From Rhizobium sp. R635 (lineage in GTDB: Bacteria; Pseudomonadota; Alphaproteobacteria; Rhizobiales; Rhizobiaceae): 64,000 nt of DNA. Positions 61,019 to 64,000 of this stretch are shown here, piece by piece. The position numbers and the translations under genes are program-made. How positions within the stretch are numbered: position 1 is the stretch's first letter; each line of letters opens with the position of its first letter. The notes under the pieces were generated by a model. It saw only the letters and a list, made by a program, of their open reading frames with translations. It did no database searches and was not told the DNA's origin. The stretch is taken from NCBI RefSeq assembly GCF_002211285.1, contig NZ_LOKX01000033.1, positions 62,001 to 126,000 of the forward strand, given 5' to 3'.

Positions 61019-62005
61019 ATGTTGCGCTTCGGTATCATTTCAACGGCGAAGATCGGCCGCGACAACGTCGTTCCAGCAATCCAGGACGCCGAAAACTGCG
61101 TCGTCACCGCGATTGCGAGCCGCGATCTCACGCGCGCAAGAGAGATGGCGGACCGCTTCTCCGTGCCGCACGCCTTCGGCTCCTACGAAGAGATGCTCGC
61201 CTCCGACGTCATCGACGCGGTCTATATCCCGTTGCCGACCTCGCAGCATATCGAATGGTCGATCAAGGCGGCCGATGCCGGCAAGCATGTGCTCTGCGAA
61301 AAGCCCTTGGCGCTGAAAGCAGCCGATATCGACGAGGTGATCGCCGCCCGCGACCGCAACCGGGTGGTGGTGACGGAAGCCTACATGGTCACCTATTCCC
61401 CGGTCTGGCAGAAGGTGCGTTCGCTGATCGAGGAGGGGGCGATAGGCTCGCTCCGGCATGTCCAGGGCGCCTTCACCTATTTCAACCGCGACCCTGCCAA
61501 CATGCGCAACGTTCCCGAACTCGGCGGCGGCGGCCTTCCCGATATCGGCGTCTACCCCGTTATGAGCACACGCTTTTCCACCGGCAAGGAGCCGCTCTGG
61601 ATTCAGGCGATCACCGAGCGCGACCCGGATTTCGGCACGGATATCTATTCGAGCGTCAAGGCCGATTTCGGCGATTTCGAGCTGAGCTTCTATGTCTCGA
61701 CACAGATGGCCAACCGCCAGATCATGGTCTTCCACGGCACCGAAGGCTACATCGAGGTCAAGTCGCCGTTCAACGCCAATCGCTGGGGACCGGAGGAGAT
61801 CGAGCTTGCCGACCGCAGCCACAACGAGTCGCGCATTTTCCGCTTCCAGGACAGCCGTCAATACCGGCGTGAGGTCGAGGCCTTCGCCCGGGCCGTGAAG
61901 AACGGCAAGGAAGAGATCGTCACGCTCGAAAATTCGAAGCTGAACCAGAAGGTGATCGACGCGATCTACCGCGCCAGCGAGAAGGACGGCTGGGAGGCCG
62001 TCTGA
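61019..62005 (+). CDS. Gfo/Idh/MocA-family oxidoreductase
   Basis: NAD(P)-dependent sugar or inositol-type dehydrogenase of 328 residues. ATG 61019 follows GGGAG; a TTG at 61013 is the alternative. The Rossmann part starts 'RFGIISTAKIGRDNVVPAI', and the family motif 'VLCEKPLAL' with catalytic Lys is present. The C-terminal domain ('GGGGLPDIGVYPV') is complete. It is convergent with gtrA (stop codons adjacent). Substrate not determinable. Confidence 0.92.
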   Translation: MLRFGIISTAKIGRDNVVPAIQDAENCVVTAIASRDLTRAREMADRFSVPHAFGSYEEMLASDVIDAVYIPLPTSQHIEWSIKAADAGKHVLCEKPLALKAADIDEVIAARDRNRVVVTEAYMVTYSPVWQKVRSLIEEGAIGSLRHVQGAFTYFNRDPANMRNVPELGGGGLPDIGVYPVMSTRFSTGKEPLWIQAITERDPDFGTDIYSSVKADFGDFELSFYVSTQMANRQIMVFHGTEGYIEVKSPFNANRWGPEEIELADRSHNESRIFRFQDSRQYRREVEAFARAVKNGKEEIVTLENSKLNQKVIDAIYRASEKDGWEAV

Positions 62006-62383
62006 TCATTCGGCGCGGAAGACGAAGCGCGAATAGCCGAAGAAGCTGAGGACCATCGAGGCGATGCTGGCCATCACCAACGCCGCAAGCGGCTGAAGCC
62101 CCGGCAGCGAAAGCAGCAGGGCGGAATATAGCCCGTAATTGACGAGCGCCGCTGTGACGCCGACAGAGCCGTAGCGGAAGCCTTCTGCGGCGAGCGAGCG
62201 GCCGGAGCGATCGAAGGTGAAGTTGCGGTTGAAAGCCCAGGTCGCCGCCATTGCGAGGGCGATCGCGATGATCCGCGCGAGAAAAGGCCCGAGCGGTGTC
62301 AACTCCAGCAGTGCCGACAGCACGCCAGCATCGACGAGAAAGCCGATGCCGCCGGCAATCGCGAAGCGGATGACCTTCTTCAT
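62006..62383 (-). CDS. GtrA-family membrane protein
   Basis: Small four-helix membrane protein of 125 residues ('FAIAGGIGFLVDAGVLSALLE', 'AMAATWAFNRNFTF', 'YGSVGVTAALVNYGLYS'). GtrA proteins are thought to flip lipid-linked sugars for the glycosyltransferase partner. Its start overlaps the stop of the GT2 gene by 4 bp, a standard GtrB-GtrA pair. Confidence 0.92.
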   Translation of the reverse strand: MKKVIRFAIAGGIGFLVDAGVLSALLELTPLGPFLARIIAIALAMAATWAFNRNFTFDRSGRSLAAEGFRYGSVGVTAALVNYGLYSALLLSLPGLQPLAALVMASIASMVLSFFGYSRFVFRAE

Positions 62384-63387
62384 GCCGCATCCGCCTTGTC
62401 GCGGCCCGGGCGGGACACGGGCGCTGCCTCGTTATCCGGCAGTTTGACCGCGCTTGGTGTCTCCAGGCTCATATAGTGGATACGCAGCTGTTCGGCGCGG
62501 GCGCGGGCGACGGAATCGAGAATGACGCCGGCGGTGAACAGCATGAAGGAGATCATCATCAGCGCCATCGACAGCACCCAGGTCGGCATGCGGCTGACGA
62601 GGCCCGTGTCGAAATATTCCGCCAGCACCGGCGTCATGAAGCCAAGGCTTGCCAGCATGAAGGCGGCGCTGATCGTGCTGAAGAAGGCGAAGGGCCGCGT
62701 TTCCTTCATCAGCATGGCGAACATCCAGAGGATTTTGCCGCCGTCGCGGAACGTCGAAAGCTTGGAGTGCGAGCCTTCCGGGCGGCGGCCGTAATCGAGT
62801 TCCAGTTCGCTGACCGGCAGCTTCAGCCGGGAAGCGTGCACGGACATCTCGGTTTCGATCTCGAAGCCGCCCGATACGGCCGGGAAGCTCTTGACGAAAC
62901 GGCGCGAGAAGGCGCGATAACCGGAAAAGATATCGGTGAAGTCGGGGCCGAAGATCGTCCGGTAGAGCATGTTGAAAAGCCGGTTGCCGAGCGCATGGCC
63001 CTGACGGCCGGCATCGGCGTGCACGCCGCGCCGCGTTCCCACAACCATGTCGGCGCGCTCCGTCAGAAGCGTGCGCACCAATTCTTCCGCATCCTCGGGC
63101 GCATAGGTCCCGTCGCCATCGGCCATGATGTAGATGTCGGCCTCGATGTCGGCGAACATGCGGCGCACCACATGGCCCTTGCCCTGCCGCCGCTCGCGCA
63201 CGACATGCGCGCCGGCAAGCATCGCCTGCAGCGCGGTCCCGTCGGTGGAATTGTTGTCGTAGACGTGGATCGCAGCATCCGGCAGCATCGCCCGGAAGCC
63301 TTGCACGACACGGCCGATCGTCGCCGCCTCGTTATAGCAGGGAAGTAGGACGGCGATATTGAGATTACCGGTATGCGATCGGGCCAT
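62380..63387 (-). CDS. GtrB/DPM-like family 2 glycosyltransferase
   Basis: Glycosyltransferase of 335 residues. The GT2 domain (about 10-230) has 'AVLLPCYNEAATIGRVV', 'VYDNNSTDGT' and the metal site 'MADGDGTY'. It resembles dolichol-phosphate mannose synthases and polyprenyl-phosphate glucosyltransferases. Two C-terminal helices (about 240-300) anchor it. With GtrA it probably makes and flips a polyprenyl-phosphate sugar used to decorate surface polysaccharide. Confidence 0.92.
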   Translation of the reverse strand: MARSHTGNLNIAVLLPCYNEAATIGRVVQGFRAMLPDAAIHVYDNNSTDGTALQAMLAGAHVVRERRQGKGHVVRRMFADIEADIYIMADGDGTYAPEDAEELVRTLLTERADMVVGTRRGVHADAGRQGHALGNRLFNMLYRTIFGPDFTDIFSGYRAFSRRFVKSFPAVSGGFEIETEMSVHASRLKLPVSELELDYGRRPEGSHSKLSTFRDGGKILWMFAMLMKETRPFAFFSTISAAFMLASLGFMTPVLAEYFDTGLVSRMPTWVLSMALMMISFMLFTAGVILDSVARARAEQLRIHYMSLETPSAVKLPDNEAAPVSRPGRDKADAA

Positions 63388-63546
63388 GACTTTACTCGTT
63401 ACACAGAAGCCGTACCGAGCCTAAACCACCCGGCGTTAATAAGACCCTATGACGCAGGCAAAATCGGAGCTGCCGGAACGAGCTTTACACTTTCTTGATC
63501 GGCAGCCGCTAAGGTTCGGCCACATGGAAACGAACTGCTAACCACA

Positions 63547-64000
63547 ATGAATGCTGTGCAGCCGATCGCCAATGCATCATCTCCGACTGAAGCCCGTCGC
63601 AGCGGGGTCCGTGGCCTGCTGACACGCCTGTGGCCGGCCGTCATCGCCTACAGCGTCATCCTTGCGGCCGTCATCGTCGTCACGCGGCTTTCCGGCGCCA
63701 CCGATTACGTCGGCCCCGACAACGACGATGGCATGCGTCTCGTGGAGGTTCGCGATTTTCTCGCGGGGCAGGGCTGGTTCGATCTGATGCAATACCGTCT
63801 TGGTCTCGGCGGCGGGACGCTGATGCACTGGTCACGGCTGATCGACCTGCCGATCGCCTCGCTGATCTGGTTCTTCAGCCTGTTTACGCCGCGTGAGACG
63901 GCCGAGGCGCTGGCGCTCGGCATCTGGCCCGTCTCGCTGATCCTGCCCGCCATGCTGGCCATGGCCGTTGCCGGCCGGCGTATCGGTGGTGTCGCCGGCA
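63547..64000 (+). CDS. Large membrane protein, 3' end beyond the window
   Basis: The frame is open from ATG 63547 to the window end (151 codons seen). After a short cytosolic N-terminus a membrane helix is visible ('AVIAYSVILAAVIVVT'). A periplasmic segment rich in acidic residues follows ('YVGPDNDDGMRLVEVRDFL' and 'LMHWSRLIDLP'), then further helices. This resembles GT-C type membrane glycosyltransferases, which carry an acidic loop after the first helix. It is divergent from the GtrB/GtrA pair, which could supply its lipid-linked donor. Full call needs the rest of the gene. Confidence 0.7.
   Translation, partial: MNAVQPIANASSPTEARRSGVRGLLTRLWPAVIAYSVILAAVIVVTRLSGATDYVGPDNDDGMRLVEVRDFLAGQGWFDLMQYRLGLGGGTLMHWSRLIDLPIASLIWFFSLFTPRETAEALALGIWPVSLILPAMLAMAVAGRRIGGVAG

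Overview
The window reads as chromosome of a Rhizobiales bacterium, most likely the Rhizobium leguminosarum/etli group. The evidence is the GC-rich coding style, a Tad pilus operon of the Ctp/Cpa type, several copies of a RIME-like rhizobial intergenic repeat, families typical of rhizobia (DUF982, BA14K, BTLCP peptidase, MbfA under an Irr-type operator) and an infC that appears to start at ATT. No species-level search could be run.

Layout. 1-5.2 kb: the 3' part of cpaF, then tadB and tadC, a LysE-type exporter, and tadD on the other strand. 5.4-13.8 kb: peptide handling, with an M17 aminopeptidase, a MarR-like regulator, an NlpC/P60 hydrolase, a peptide ABC importer without ATPases, a LysR regulator and a P1/DmpA-type peptidase. 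14-18.7 kb: a 975-residue kinase / M23-like / class-III aminotransferase fusion, and purU. 19-24.6 kb: polysaccharide assembly (acyltransferase, Wzy-like polymerase, GH5 glycosidase, Wzz-like co-polymerase). 24.6-31.4 kb: a tightly overlapping minus-strand operon predicted to make and transfer a CDP-linked, C-methylated, probably 4-amino 6-deoxyhexose.

32.1-36.05 kb: a small, decayed integrative element in the 3' end of a tRNA-Leu(CAG) gene. It is bounded by a duplicated tRNA 3' end and carries an integrase remnant, a frameshifted unknown gene and an intact 642-residue TIR-like/TPR protein. That protein is the best candidate here for an undescribed (probably anti-phage) system.

36.2-50 kb: housekeeping and small accessory genes, including a ccdAB module with a large operator palindrome, lepA, tenA, recX, a truncated haemoglobin and mbfA. 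50.3-55.5 kb: the translation block infC, rpmI-rplT and pheST, with a terminator, an internal promoter and an attenuator-like structure before pheS. 55.5-64 kb: stress and redox genes (two aldo/keto reductases, a LysR, a ferritin-like protein), a Gfo/Idh/MocA oxidoreductase, a GtrA-GT2 glycosylation pair and the start of a large membrane protein cut by the window end.

Mobile DNA is limited to the tRNA-Leu element and intergenic palindromic repeats. I saw no insertion sequence, CRISPR array or rRNA.
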